A DNA stretch of 64,000 nt from Mycetocola_A sp015752285 (GTDB lineage: Bacteria > Actinomycetota > Actinomycetes > Actinomycetales > Microbacteriaceae), in contig NZ_JADOUY010000001.1 in assembly GCF_015752285.1 (NCBI RefSeq), forward strand, positions 1 to 64,000. Direction: 5' to 3'. Numbering within the stretch: the stretch's first letter is position 1; each line of letters begins with the position of its first letter. Below the pieces are notes generated by a model. The model was not told the origin of the DNA and did not search any database. It saw only the letters and a list, made by a program, of their open reading frames with translations. Positions 1 to 8,343 of the stretch are shown here, piece by piece. The translations under genes and the position numbers were made by a program.

Positions 1-1
1 C

Positions 2-37
2 GAGGCGGTGATCCTCCCAGAACTCGCCGCCGCATAA
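2..37 (+). CDS. 3' tail of an upstream gene (partial)
   Basis: An open frame enters from the left edge and ends at a TAA at 35-37, giving the tail EAVILPELAAA. It is too short to identify. The composition fits coding sequence, but with only eleven codons this is a weak call. Confidence 0.3.
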   Translation, partial: EAVILPELAAA

Positions 38-186
38 GCTAGAAGCACTGACCCGCACGGTGTCGAGAAATTCCACCACTCAGCGGGACGTCACCTTCAC
101 GGTCCGCAGCGTGGGCCCAGTGAAGTTCTCCCCCAGACCCTGGGCGATCCTCGTTACCGCAACGACTGACTGCCAGGGGGCATCTC

Positions 187-537
187 ATGGAACGCATTCA
201 TTACGCCGGAACCTCTTTTCTTACCGGCGACCTCATCGCTCGAGCTTTCGTCGGGTATGCACGCTTCCTGTCAGCGCACCGCATCTCGGCAGCTGTCACC
301 ATCCCGGTGCGTCACCCCGATGGCACAACAGGTCGAGCGAACTTTCTCCTCGGCCCGACCAGCGAACTGGTGTCGGTATCCGAGTCGTCCGACCTCGACA
401 GCGAGCTCCTCGACCTCCCGCTGGTCGACGAACTGCGCGAGTTGACGAACGGGATGCGAACAGGGCAGGCAGGCCCGATGCTCGCCAAGCCCTCGCTCGA
501 CTCATTCACCCCGAGCGAGCTCGCGGAGATGGCCTGA
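187..537 (+). CDS. Small protein of unknown function, 116 aa
   Basis: An ATG start is preceded by an AGGGGG ribosome site seven bases upstream. The protein is soluble, has no signal peptide or membrane segment, and has an acidic C-terminal half. I do not recognise a family. The protein begins MERIHYAG and ends with SELAEMA. It stands alone between an unidentified upstream gene and a small membrane protein. The 149 bp before it show no clear promoter. Confidence 0.7.
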   Translation: MERIHYAGTSFLTGDLIARAFVGYARFLSAHRISAAVTIPVRHPDGTTGRANFLLGPTSELVSVSESSDLDSELLDLPLVDELRELTNGMRTGQAGPMLAKPSLDSFTPSELAEMA

Positions 538-684
538 CCAGCCCCCACAGACCATCGCTGGCTCGTGAGTACAGCTTCGACGGCCGCCCCGCCTGCCGAT
601 GCTGCCGGGCCAGCGATGCTCATTTCGGCGGCCCATGGTGGCGCGACACGATCAACCATCAGCGCAGCGTGGAACAATGGCATC

Positions 685-1050
685 GTGACCGAATCCTCTC
701 CCGAACTCGACGGCTATGAGCCGGGCGACGGTCGACCCCTCGCCTCTCGACGGATGCTGCGCCCCGCGCGGTATCTCATCGTGCTGGGGATTCTCGGACT
801 GGTGCTGCCCAGCATCCTCGTGACGACATCGACGGCCACCAACACCGCCGACCGCAGCTGCAGCATCGTGGTGGCGCGCGATGCCCCCTTCGCCACCGGC
901 TTCGACGCCCGGTTCGAGCTCGTCGGCCCGGACGGGCCGTCGTGGTATTGCTATGCGCAGGTGCGCGACGACGACGACTTTCGCGTCGCATCGCTCGGGC
1001 TCATTCCCGGCTCGCCCCCGGCGCCGGACCCGGGCATCATCAACACCTGA
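685..1050 (+). CDS. Single-pass membrane protein, hypothetical, about 121 aa
   Basis: I chose the GTG at 685 because the frame upstream of it (an ATG at 565) reads as low-quality coding. There is no strong ribosome site, so the start is uncertain. A basic stretch (SRRMLRPARY) is followed by one hydrophobic segment of about 20 residues and then an outside domain with two cysteine-containing motifs (SCS and YCY). The protein ends in a proline-rich tail. This topology fits an anchored extracytoplasmic protein. No family was recognised. Confidence 0.6.
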   Translation: MTESSPELDGYEPGDGRPLASRRMLRPARYLIVLGILGLVLPSILVTTSTATNTADRSCSIVVARDAPFATGFDARFELVGPDGPSWYCYAQVRDDDDFRVASLGLIPGSPPAPDPGIINT

Positions 1051-1162
1051 ACGTCGTCATCGCCCAGCGCACGATCACCCACGCACGGGTGCGCTGCCCG
1101 GGTTTACACTCGACTCACACGGTCATCGCGGATCATCCAGCCCCCGATGCATCGGAGACCGC

Positions 1163-1660
1163 ATGACGATCACCACCCGACTCCGTCGGACCACCACCAC
1201 GGCCGCGATTCTCTACGCCGTCGCGCTGCTGCTGATCGCGTTCTGGCCGACACCGGTCGACCGTCCCGCCTCCGGTTTCCTCAGCCGACTTCTCTCCTGG
1301 CTCGCCGACCGTGGCCTCGGCTTCATCACCTATGACGTGATCGAGTCGTTCGCGAATGTGCTTCTCTTCATTCCGGCCGGCCTGCTGCTTGTGGTGCTTC
1401 TCGGGGTGCAGTGGTGGTGGCTGAGCATCCTGGGTGGGATCGCGGCATCCGTCGCCATCGAGATGGGGCAGCACCTGTTTCTGGCTGGCCGGTTCGCCAC
1501 GATCGACGACGTCTACGCCAACACGATCGGAGCCGTCGTCGGCACGGTGATCGGGGTGGTCGCCCTGCTGCTCGCAGGCCGTGCCGACGTCACCCGGCAT
1601 CGGCGCGCGCAGGCGCAGCATCGGGTGCGTGCGCGGCGGGTGCCTACCCAGACCCCGTGA
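1163..1660 (+). CDS. VanZ-like family membrane protein, 165 aa
   Basis: The ATG at 1163 follows a GGAGA-like ribosome site. The protein has about four transmembrane segments and the typical VanZ layout: an early ALLLIAFWPTPVD segment, then ESFANVLLFIPAG, then an IEMGQ motif followed by R-x-x-x-x-DD-V-x-x-N-T-x-G (residues about 110-130). VanZ proteins were first linked to teicoplanin resistance, but most actinobacterial members have no proven role in it. The C-terminal tail is strongly basic. No antibiotic cluster lies nearby. Confidence 0.88.
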   Translation: MTITTRLRRTTTTAAILYAVALLLIAFWPTPVDRPASGFLSRLLSWLADRGLGFITYDVIESFANVLLFIPAGLLLVVLLGVQWWWLSILGGIAASVAIEMGQHLFLAGRFATIDDVYANTIGAVVGTVIGVVALLLAGRADVTRHRRAQAQHRVRARRVPTQTP

Positions 1661-1753
1661 GCGGATGCCGCGGGTCGCGGTGGGTTCGCGGCGTGCGTCT
1701 TCGCGGCGCTGCCGGCCGCTGCTCACTGCTGCTTGCCGCTGCTTCGCGGCGTT

Positions 1754-2359
1754 CTACCGGGTGAGCGTGAGTGCGCGTCGGAACAGGACGAGTGCCGCGT
1801 CGACCGCGGGTCGCAGCTCAGCGCCCGTTCGCTCGTAGATGTCGGCGGTGCGGCGGTACGGGTCGATGATGTCGTCATCGTCCGGGGTGTGAGCAGGCCC
1901 GACCATCCCACGCATGGCGGCGACCACCGTCACGGTTGCAGACAGGCGACCGGCGGCATCCTCGAGCGGGAGTTCCGCTGCAGGCGCCAGGTCCTCGTCT
2001 GTGATCTCGGCAGCGATCCGGGCGAACTCGCGGAGAGTGAACGTGCGACGCGCGGCTCGCGGCTCGAATTCAACGACCGACCTGCGGTGTTCGCGCGACA
2101 TCGCGAACACGAGTTGGGCATCCGCCACGTGCTGGGCGTTGAGTTCGCGCGCGACGTGACCGGCGGCATCCGTCACGCCGAACCGAGCGGCGAGTTCGGC
2201 GGACTGAGGGTCCATCGGGGATCCGATCATGCCGATGGTTCCTGCGCTCGAGACGCGTACATCGGCGACATCGGAGAGCCCGGCGCGCAGAAGCTGCTCG
2301 GCCAGGGGCGAGCGGCAGATGTTACCCGAGCACACGGTCAGGATGGAAAAGTCTGGCAT
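1754..2359 (-). CDS. Low-molecular-weight protein tyrosine phosphatase, 201 aa
   Basis: This enzyme hydrolyses phosphotyrosine on proteins. The catalytic loop C-x5-R-S lies at residues 10-17 (CSGNICRS). A DPY motif near residue 165 carries the general-acid aspartate. The start is the ATG at 2359, immediately before MPDFSILTV. At 201 residues it is longer than classic members (about 150) because of extra central and C-terminal helices, as in other actinobacterial forms. A Wzc-like tyrosine kinase lies 26 kb away, and this phosphatase is a candidate partner for it (inference). It is transcribed divergently from the HAD phosphatase. Confidence 0.9.
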   Translation of the reverse strand: MPDFSILTVCSGNICRSPLAEQLLRAGLSDVADVRVSSAGTIGMIGSPMDPQSAELAARFGVTDAAGHVARELNAQHVADAQLVFAMSREHRRSVVEFEPRAARRTFTLREFARIAAEITDEDLAPAAELPLEDAAGRLSATVTVVAAMRGMVGPAHTPDDDDIIDPYRRTADIYERTGAELRPAVDAALVLFRRALTLTR

Positions 2360-2496
2360 TGTCGCTCCGCTACACGCCGTGTCGGGATTCGGCGCGCCCC
2401 CAGTTTTGCATATTCGGGGTGCTGTTCTCCGACCCCGTCGGCTCCCTGCCGCTGACCGTCGACATTCGCACGGCGAATGCTTGCAAGAATGGACGT

Positions 2497-3264
2497 ATGC
2501 CTCACACCCGACTGGTCGCATTCGACCTCGATGACACCCTTGCCCCGTCGAAGTCACCGATGGACCCGCGAATGTCGCAGATCCTCGCCGACCTGCTCGA
2601 CGTCGTGCCGGTCTGCATCATCTCGGGTGGACAGTTCGCGCAGTTCAAGATGCAGGCGATCGACAACCTCCCGAAAGCGGGTGCGGCGCACCTCGAGCGC
2701 CTGCACCTGATGCCGACGTGTGGAACGCAGTACTTCCGCTTCGAGAACGACGAGTGGGCACAGATCTACGCCGAGAACCTGACGGAGGACGAGAAGTCGC
2801 GTGCCCTCGCCGCCATCGAAGCGCGGGCGAAGGAGCTCGGGTTCTGGGAGTCAGAGACCTGGGGTCCGATCCTCGAGGACCGCGGATCGCAGATCACGTT
2901 CTCGGCGCTCGGGCAGTCGGCGCCGGTGCCGGTGAAGCAGGAGTGGGACCCGACCGGAGAGAAGAAGAACACCCTGCGGGAGGCTGTCGCGGGCGACATC
3001 CCGGATCTCGAGGTGCGTTCAGGCGGGTCGACGTCTGTCGACATCACCCGCAAGGGCATCGACAAGGCCTACGGCATGAAGAAGCTGGCCGAGCTCACCG
3101 GCATCCCGCTCGATGACATGCTCTTCATCGGCGACCGGCTCGACGAGAACGGCAACGACTACCCGGTGAAGGCACTCGGAGTGCGGTGCGAGGCCGTCGA
3201 CGACTGGGAAGACACCGCACGACTCGTGTCTGAGCTCATTCCGCAGTTGCGGGCGTCTGCGTAG
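2497..3264 (+). CDS. HAD-IIB family phosphatase, 255 aa
   Basis: This is a cytoplasmic haloacid-dehalogenase-fold hydrolase of the Cof/phosphomannomutase-like subclass. Motif I is FDLDDT (residues 9-14), motif II is ISGG, motif III uses the lysine in the DKAYGMKKL segment, and motif IV is FIGDRLDENGND. The cap lies between motifs II and III, as in class IIB. The ATG at 2497 begins MPHTRLVAFDLDDT. The substrate is probably a sugar phosphate, and it could be a eukaryotic-type phosphomannomutase relative. Phosphomannomutase activity would feed GDP-mannose to gmd in the polysaccharide locus, but this is speculation. Confidence 0.88.
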   Translation: MPHTRLVAFDLDDTLAPSKSPMDPRMSQILADLLDVVPVCIISGGQFAQFKMQAIDNLPKAGAAHLERLHLMPTCGTQYFRFENDEWAQIYAENLTEDEKSRALAAIEARAKELGFWESETWGPILEDRGSQITFSALGQSAPVPVKQEWDPTGEKKNTLREAVAGDIPDLEVRSGGSTSVDITRKGIDKAYGMKKLAELTGIPLDDMLFIGDRLDENGNDYPVKALGVRCEAVDDWEDTARLVSELIPQLRASA

Positions 3265-3265
3265 G

Positions 3266-3382
3266 TTCGTTTCGTTCGTTCGTTCGTTCGTTCGTTCGGT
3301 TTCGGTCGTTCGGTCGTTCGTTCGGTCGTTCGTTCGTTCGGTCGTTCGTTCGGTTTCGGTTTCGGTTTCGGTTTCGGTTCGT
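3266..3382 (+). repeat. TTCG microsatellite-like tract
   Basis: Starting two bases after the HAD stop codon, about 117 bp consist only of TTCG and its variants GTTTCG and GGTCG, ending in a run of TTTCGG units. It reads without stops in several frames, giving meaningless RTNERTNE-like or KPKPKP-like strings, so it is not coding. Slippage and copy-number variation are likely. Confidence 0.9.
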
Positions 3383-3414
3383 CCGCCGCCTCCGTCGGGT
3401 TCTGGTCCCGGATG

Positions 3415-3812
3415 CCGACACAACCGACGGATGGGCGGCATCCGTTCTGTGCACCTCGACTCATCCGTCGCCTCCGCGGATTTCCTGGCACGCAAACCGA
3501 CACAACCGACGGATGGGCGGCATCCGTTCTGTGCACCTCGACTCATCCGTCGCCTCCGCGGATTTCCTGGCACGAGAACCGACACGACCGACGGATGAGT
3601 TGACAGTGTCGGCCACCGCACGGATTCATCCGTCACCTCCGTCGTCGCTTCTGCGGGTTCCGGGATCCGGATGCCGACCCACGCGACGGAAGGGCGGCAT
3701 CCGTTCTGTGCACCTCGACTCATCCGTCGCCTCCGCGGATTTCCTGGCGCGCAAACCGACACAACCGACGGATGAGTTGACGGGGTCGGCCACCGCACGT
3801 ATTCATCCGTCG
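3415..3812. repeat. 82-bp direct repeats with internal inverted motifs
   Basis: Three near-identical 82-bp units begin at 3415, 3497 and 3674. A second unit type begins at 3579 and 3756. Each A unit carries CCGACGGATG and, about 27 bases later, CATCCGTCG, so each can fold into a hairpin. The B units repeat GACGGATGAG and ATTCATCCGTC. The whole 810 bp between the HAD and YCII genes contains no convincing gene. Confidence 0.85.
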
Positions 3813-3860
3813 CAAATGCCCAATGTCCAGCATCGAACCCGACAGGCGCGACGGATGAGT

Positions 3861-3960
3861 GCCGCGACGCACGCCGCACGCCGACGACGACGCACGCCGC
3901 ACGCCGCAAGACGCACGCACGACGCCGAATGCCGGATGCCGGACGCCGAACGACGACCGG
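3861..3960. repeat. Low-complexity ACGCCGC/GACGAC-rich tract
   Basis: About 100 bp of irregular ACGC-, CGACG- and GCCGGATG-like short repeats. No open frame of quality is seen. It joins the 82-bp repeats to the promoter of the YCII gene. Confidence 0.6.
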
Positions 3961-3999
3961 ATGGCCCGCCGAACTTTTTTCCGGTATTTTCCGGAGTGA

Positions 4000-4026
4000 T
4001 GTCGATTCGGCGATCTCCCGTTCGAC
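4000..4026 (+). promoter_or_regulatory. Candidate ECF42-dependent promoter
   Basis: TGTCGA at 4000-4005 is followed by a 17-base spacer and CGAC at 4023-4026, about 50 bp before the YCII start. From memory, the reported ECF42 consensus is TGTCGA at -35 and CGA/TC at -10. The position fits autoregulation of the YCII/ECF42 operon. Confidence 0.6.
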
Positions 4027-4075
4027 GCATGAGTAGAAGGACGCACACAGCGGCCTCGAAAACAAGGAGAACACC

Positions 4076-4510
4076 ATGAAGTTCATGCTGATCATGCGCT
4101 CGACCGCCGAGGCGAAGGCAGCCTACGAGAACGTCGACTTCGAGCAGATCATCAACGCGATGGGCGCATACAACGAGGAGCTCATGAAGGCGGGCGTGCT
4201 GCTCGCCGGCGAAGGACTCGCCGACGACCTCGCCGAAGCGTTCGTCGTCGACTTCGCGTCGGAGACACCGATCGTGACCGACGGCCCGTACGGAGAAGTC
4301 CACGAGCTGTTCAACGGTTTCTGGATCCTCGAGGTCGCGAGCAAGGAAGAAGCCGTGCAGTGGGCGACCCGTTGCCCGCTCGGCCCAGGCAGCAAACTCG
4401 AGGTGCGTCGTGTCACCGACATGAGCGACTTCGCAGACTTCGCCGACAACGAGTTCCTGCAGAAAGAAGAGGGCTGGCGCGACGAGCAGCAGGCCAGGCA
4501 GGCGAAGTAG
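4076..4510 (+). CDS. YCII/DGPF-domain protein paired with ECF42 sigma factor, 144 aa
   Basis: This is a small cytoplasmic protein of the YCII-related (DGPF) family. The domain spans about residues 1-115, with the family motif as TDGPYGE near residue 65. The ATG at 4076 has a strong AAGGAG site (4061-4066). The stop is four bases before the sigma factor gene, so the two are co-transcribed. DGPF proteins are the usual genetic partners of ECF42 sigma factors. Their biochemical role is not settled, although the fold resembles muconolactone isomerase. The C-terminal tail is rich in E, Q and K. Confidence 0.92.
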   Translation: MKFMLIMRSTAEAKAAYENVDFEQIINAMGAYNEELMKAGVLLAGEGLADDLAEAFVVDFASETPIVTDGPYGEVHELFNGFWILEVASKEEAVQWATRCPLGPGSKLEVRRVTDMSDFADFADNEFLQKEEGWRDEQQARQAK

Positions 4511-4514
4511 GCCC

Positions 4515-5765
4515 GTGTCCCAGCCGCCCGACATCCGTCGCACGGTCGACGCCGTCTGGCGCATCGAGAGTGCACGCATCGTTGCGACACTCGCCAAGAT
4601 GACGGGCGACCTCGGCCTCGCTGAAGACCTCGCCCAGGAGGCGGTTCTCGACGCACTGCAGCAGTGGCCAGAGTCGGGCGTCCCGCGCAATGCGGGCGCC
4701 TGGCTCACGGCCGTCGCCAAGCGCAAGGCCATCGACGGCTGGCGCCGGCGCGAACGGCTCGACGATCGTTATCGTGCGATGGCCAACGACCTCGCACAGA
4801 CGACGGATGCCGACTGGCAGCCCATCGACGACGACGTGCTCCGGCTGGTCTTCACGGCGTGCCACCCCGTGCTCTCGCGCGAGGCGCAGGTCGCGCTCAC
4901 CTTGCGAACGGTCGCCGGGCTCACCAGCGACGAGATCGCCCGGCTGCTGCTCGTGCCGGTCGCGACGGCGCAGCAACGGATCGTCCGCGCGAAGAAGACG
5001 CTCTCGGCGGCCCGCGTTCCGTTCGAGACACCCGAACCGAATGAGTGGGGTCCGCGCCTCAGCGCTGTGCTCGGCGTCGTCTACCTGCTTTTCACCGAGG
5101 GCTACGCCGCGACATCCGGTGAGCGATGGATCCGAACCGATCTCGCGCATGAAGCCCTTCGCCTCGGCCGGGTGCTCGCCGGCCTGCTTCCCCGCGAACC
5201 CGAGGCACACGCCCTCGTCGCCCTCATGGAGTTCCAGGCGTCGCGTTTCGCGGCGCGCACCACCGCAGACGGAGCGCCGGTCCTGCTCGCCGACCAGGAC
5301 CGGTCGCGCTGGGATCGCACTCAGATCGCACGCGGAACTGCGGCCCTCGAGAGGGCGGATGCTGTCGGTCGCGGACGAGCAAGCTACGGTCTGCAGGCGG
5401 CCATCGCCCAGTGCCATGCGATCGCGTCGAGCGTCGATGCCACTGACTGGGAACGCATCGTGCTGCTCTACGAGGCGCTCGGCCGGCTGGCCCCGAGTCC
5501 GATCGTGGAACTCAACCGGGCCGTCGCGGTGTCGATGGCAACCGGCCCGGCGAACGCGCTCCGCATCGTCGACCGGTTGACCTCAGACGGCGCCCTGCGC
5601 GGCTCGCACCTGCTGCCGAGCGTGCGTGGTGAGCTGCTCGCCCAGCTGGGGCGCACCGATGAGGCGCGGTCCGAACTGCTGACCGCAGCCGGGCTCACCG
5701 CCAACGAGCGCGAGCGCGCCGTGCTGCGCGCCAAGGCCGCGGCGCTGGTGAGCCCTGAGCTCTGA
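4515..5765 (+). CDS. ECF42-group RNA polymerase sigma factor, 416 aa
   Basis: This extracytoplasmic-function sigma factor has a long C-terminal extension. Region 2 spans about residues 10-85 (AEDLAQEAVLDAL, then AWLTAVAKRKAIDGWRR), region 4 about 115-165 (LTLRTVAGLTSDEIA), and the DUF6596-type extension with TPR-like helices about 185-410, with FTEGYAATSGE as a landmark. No anti-sigma factor is adjacent, as expected for ECF42, where the extension is thought to control activity. It starts at GTG 4515, four bases after the YCII stop. A matching promoter is seen at 4000. Confidence 0.93.
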   Translation: MSQPPDIRRTVDAVWRIESARIVATLAKMTGDLGLAEDLAQEAVLDALQQWPESGVPRNAGAWLTAVAKRKAIDGWRRRERLDDRYRAMANDLAQTTDADWQPIDDDVLRLVFTACHPVLSREAQVALTLRTVAGLTSDEIARLLLVPVATAQQRIVRAKKTLSAARVPFETPEPNEWGPRLSAVLGVVYLLFTEGYAATSGERWIRTDLAHEALRLGRVLAGLLPREPEAHALVALMEFQASRFAARTTADGAPVLLADQDRSRWDRTQIARGTAALERADAVGRGRASYGLQAAIAQCHAIASSVDATDWERIVLLYEALGRLAPSPIVELNRAVAVSMATGPANALRIVDRLTSDGALRGSHLLPSVRGELLAQLGRTDEARSELLTAAGLTANERERAVLRAKAAALVSPEL

Positions 5766-5863
5766 GCTCTGATGAGCGATCGAGAATGCAGTAGAGGCGC
5801 AAAAACGAGGTGTTCTCGAACCACAACTGCAGTCTTGATCGATCCTCAGTCGGGCCCGGTGGA

Positions 5864-6550
5864 TTACTCCAGCGTTTGCCGGCGAACGATCTCGTTGATC
5901 CAGATCGGCGCAAACGGAGAGGTGCAGCCGGGCGGCGTCGGGTAGTCCTTGAGCACCTCGAGTCGCTCCCCGATGCTGAGCGCACGAGCCCTCAGGTCGG
6001 GGTGATGGATGCCGATGGCGGCGAGACACTCATTCATCGCCCACTGCAGGCGGACGGGAGCATCCTTCATCTCGGCTTCGATGAGATCAAGAAGGGCGGG
6101 CAGGTCGAGGCCGTCTGGTGCCTTGCCGACGCGGTCGCTGGTCAGCGCCCAGCCAGCGCTCGCGACGACCGGGTCGGCATCCGCGAACCATGTCACACGC
6201 AACTCTTCGACATGCGGGTTCTTCTTGACGATGTAGTTGACGAGCCAGTCGTGCACCTTCGGCACGCGGGCTTCGCGGAGCATGGTGTCGAGTTCCGCCG
6301 CGGAGTAGAGCTTGGGGCGGCTGATCAGCAGCGCAACGAGCCGGGCAGCGGTGTCGCCGGTCTGCCACAGATCGCGGGCGAGCTCGTGCTGGATCTTGAG
6401 GTTCTTGGCCACCCCGCGCAGCTTGGTGAGGTTGACGCCGTGGTCGTCTCCGTGGCGTTCGTTGACCGCGCGAATCTTGGGATCTTCGAGGGCAGCCAGC
6501 TCAGCCATCACCTCAGGAACGATGGCCTGGGTCACGGTCGTCGTCGCCAC
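5864..6550 (-). CDS. DNA alkylation repair (AlkD-like) HEAT-repeat protein, 228 aa
   Basis: This all-helical protein resembles the DNA alkylation repair family (AlkC/AlkD fold), which removes alkylated bases without base flipping. Family-like stretches are KLRGVAKNLK near residue 45 and the C-terminal MNECLAAIGIHHP. I chose GTG 6550 because a GAGGAGA ribosome site sits just before it; an upstream ATG at 6598 would add 16 unlikely residues. It is a single gene, convergent with the sigma factor gene. Confidence 0.85.
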   Translation of the reverse strand: MATTTVTQAIVPEVMAELAALEDPKIRAVNERHGDDHGVNLTKLRGVAKNLKIQHELARDLWQTGDTAARLVALLISRPKLYSAAELDTMLREARVPKVHDWLVNYIVKKNPHVEELRVTWFADADPVVASAGWALTSDRVGKAPDGLDLPALLDLIEAEMKDAPVRLQWAMNECLAAIGIHHPDLRARALSIGERLEVLKDYPTPPGCTSPFAPIWINEIVRRQTLE

Positions 6551-6613
6551 AGAGATCTCCTCGCTTGTCGATCTCAGCTTACGACGACGGGGTGACACCG
6601 GCCAGGCGAGCCT

Positions 6614-7321
6614 CTAGCCGCGGGCGTCGGATGCCACGTAGACGGTGTTCGCGGACTGCCCGCCGGTCAACGGGTTGGCAAACGACACCACGTGGGCGTC
6701 GACCGTTCCGAAGACCTCGCCGAGAACCGCCGTGTACGCGTCGTCGGGCGGATCGTCCGACCAGAGTGCGAAGGCCCCACCTGGCTTGAGATGCGCAGCA
6801 GCCTCGCGGATGCCCTGCACCGTGTAGAAGCCGGCAGAGTTGTCGTTGAGCAGGTGGCGCGGCGAGTGGTCGATGTCGACGAGGATCGCGTCGAACAGCG
6901 AATCGGATGCCGGTTCGCGGCGCATCAACGCGAAGAAGTCGTCGTGGACGAGGCGGGTGCGGGCATCCGTCACAATCGGCGTCGAGACCGGGAGGAGCTC
7001 GCGTTTGTGCCAGTCGATGACGGCATCCAACGCGTCGACGACGGTCATCGCGGCGACGCGTGCGTGAGTGAGAACGGCTTCGGCGGTGTAACCGAGTCCG
7101 AGGCCACCGACGACGACGGTGAGGTCGTCGCCCGCGACGGCGGCGAGGCCGAGATGGGCGAGCTCGATCTCAGCGACCGGGAACAGGCTCGACATGAGGA
7201 ACTCGTCGCCGAGCTTGACCTCGTAGATGTCGACGTCGAGCGCAGGGTCGTGGCGACGGCGCAGGCTGACATCGCCCAGCGGAGTCTCCTGCCAGGCCAG
7301 TTCTTCGAATCGCGCGATCAT
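6614..7321 (-). CDS. Spermidine-synthase-like SAM-dependent enzyme, 235 aa
   Basis: A Rossmann-fold domain carries the nucleotide motif VVVGGLGLGYTAEA (about residues 68-81), followed by VVDALDAVIDWH, the acidic strand end. An ILVDIDHSP segment near residue 146 corresponds to the catalytic-site region of aminopropyltransferases. The N-terminal domain is short. Actinobacterial paralogues are usually annotated as spermidine synthase-like or methyltransferase, and the actual substrate is unknown. No polyamine genes are adjacent. Confidence 0.8.
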   Translation of the reverse strand: MIARFEELAWQETPLGDVSLRRRHDPALDVDIYEVKLGDEFLMSSLFPVAEIELAHLGLAAVAGDDLTVVVGGLGLGYTAEAVLTHARVAAMTVVDALDAVIDWHKRELLPVSTPIVTDARTRLVHDDFFALMRREPASDSLFDAILVDIDHSPRHLLNDNSAGFYTVQGIREAAAHLKPGGAFALWSDDPPDDAYTAVLGEVFGTVDAHVVSFANPLTGGQSANTVYVASDARG

Positions 7322-7386
7322 CGGATGCCGGCGGGGTCACGGAAAATGCGCATCCCCTATCGTCGCACCTTGGGGGTCCTCGACGA

Positions 7387-7842
7387 TCAGCCCCAGTCGA
7401 TGAACTCCTGATAGTTGGGGTCGTCGCCCGGCTTGAAAATGCTCGAACCGAAGTGCGGGAACTCCACCTCTCCGATCGTTCCGTCGAGGAGACAGTACGA
7501 CCAGGACGCACCATCGGGATTGAAATGTCCGTGCGGATTCGGGTTCGGATCGAATTCGTCGATGACCACCCACCATCGTCCGTCGTCGCGCAGGTAGACC
7601 TGGTCGAGGTTGTACACCCTCTCGACCGGTTCGTCACCGAAGGGGCTGGGTTGCAGCGTTCGGGCGGCGCACAGCGCAAAGGCGTCGAAGTCGGTGAGCG
7701 GATCCGTCGGTACTCGCGGCGGCACGGTCGGCTGGGCCGTCACCGTCACCGTCGTCTCTGGCCCTGGGACTTCCTGCGTGGTGCATCCGACGAGGAGGAT
7801 GCCGCAGGCGACCGCAAGTGCGATGGCCGTTGCAACCTTCAC
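7387..7842 (-). CDS. Lipoprotein, paralogue of the upstream gene, 151 aa
   Basis: A signal peptide ends in the lipobox LLVGC (cysteine about residue 20), so the protein is probably a lipid-anchored surface protein. The mature part has a VPGPETTVTVTAQPT linker, a DAFALCAAR helix and a C-terminal WWVVIDEF...YCLLDGTIGEVEF domain. The same layout is found in the gene immediately upstream (7846-8343), so the pair arose by tandem duplication. The intergenic gap is three bases. Function unknown. Confidence 0.82.
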   Translation of the reverse strand: MKVATAIALAVACGILLVGCTTQEVPGPETTVTVTAQPTVPPRVPTDPLTDFDAFALCAARTLQPSPFGDEPVERVYNLDQVYLRDDGRWWVVIDEFDPNPNPHGHFNPDGASWSYCLLDGTIGEVEFPHFGSSIFKPGDDPNYQEFIDWG

Positions 7843-7845
7843 GGG

Positions 7846-8343
7846 TCACTCCTCCGTCGGGCACGCCGGAGCGCGCGGGTCTGTAGCCGTGAAAAGCTCG
7901 ATCGCCGAGAGATCTGACAGGTCATCGTCTGGCTTCGGGCCGGAACAATAGCCTCCAGCGAACCAGGTGACGTCTGCGAGGGTGCCGTCGAGAGCACAAC
8001 GACCCCAGGCCTCAGTTCCCAGGCCACCGTCAGCTGCATCGGGCGAGGTATCGGTGCGCTTGAACAGCACGTACCAACCGTATTCGTCTGTGCGTTCGAT
8101 CGTCGCACCCCCGAAAGGCGTGATTGTGGCGGTATAGCGCCCCTGGAGAGGCGGATGATGGATGCGGGCGGCGCAGAGCGCATACGCATCCAACGCGTCG
8201 ATGGCTGTGTCAGAGCCGCGGGGTTCGAGCGGAGCAGCAGTTGCGGTCGCGGTCACCGTCGGCCCAGGAACTGCAATCGTCGTGGTGCACGCGCTCAGAA
8301 GCAGCGCGGCCGCAAGTACGAGCGAAACACCGACGATGCGCAC
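7846..8343 (-). CDS. Lipoprotein, first of a tandem paralogous pair, 165 aa
   Basis: The signal peptide has the lipobox LLLSAC (cysteine about residue 19). The mature protein matches its neighbour in order: VPGPTVTATATA linker, DAYALCAARIH, GWYVLFKR, then RCALDGTLADVTW. Conserved cysteines in both copies suggest disulphides. Function unknown. It is co-transcribed with the downstream paralogue. Confidence 0.82.
   Translation of the reverse strand: MRIVGVSLVLAAALLLSACTTTIAVPGPTVTATATAAPLEPRGSDTAIDALDAYALCAARIHHPPLQGRYTATITPFGGATIERTDEYGWYVLFKRTDTSPDAADGGLGTEAWGRCALDGTLADVTWFAGGYCSGPKPDDDLSDLSAIELFTATDPRAPACPTEE

Noticed and set aside
3415..3812. CRISPR array
   Set aside because: Units are long (82 bp), directly abutting and lack unique spacers; no cas genes.
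3019..4095. A 358-residue open frame on the minus strand over the repeat region
   Set aside because: It translates the TTCG tract and 82-bp repeats into RTNERTN-like strings and duplicates; no ribosome site, and it overlaps the real HAD gene.
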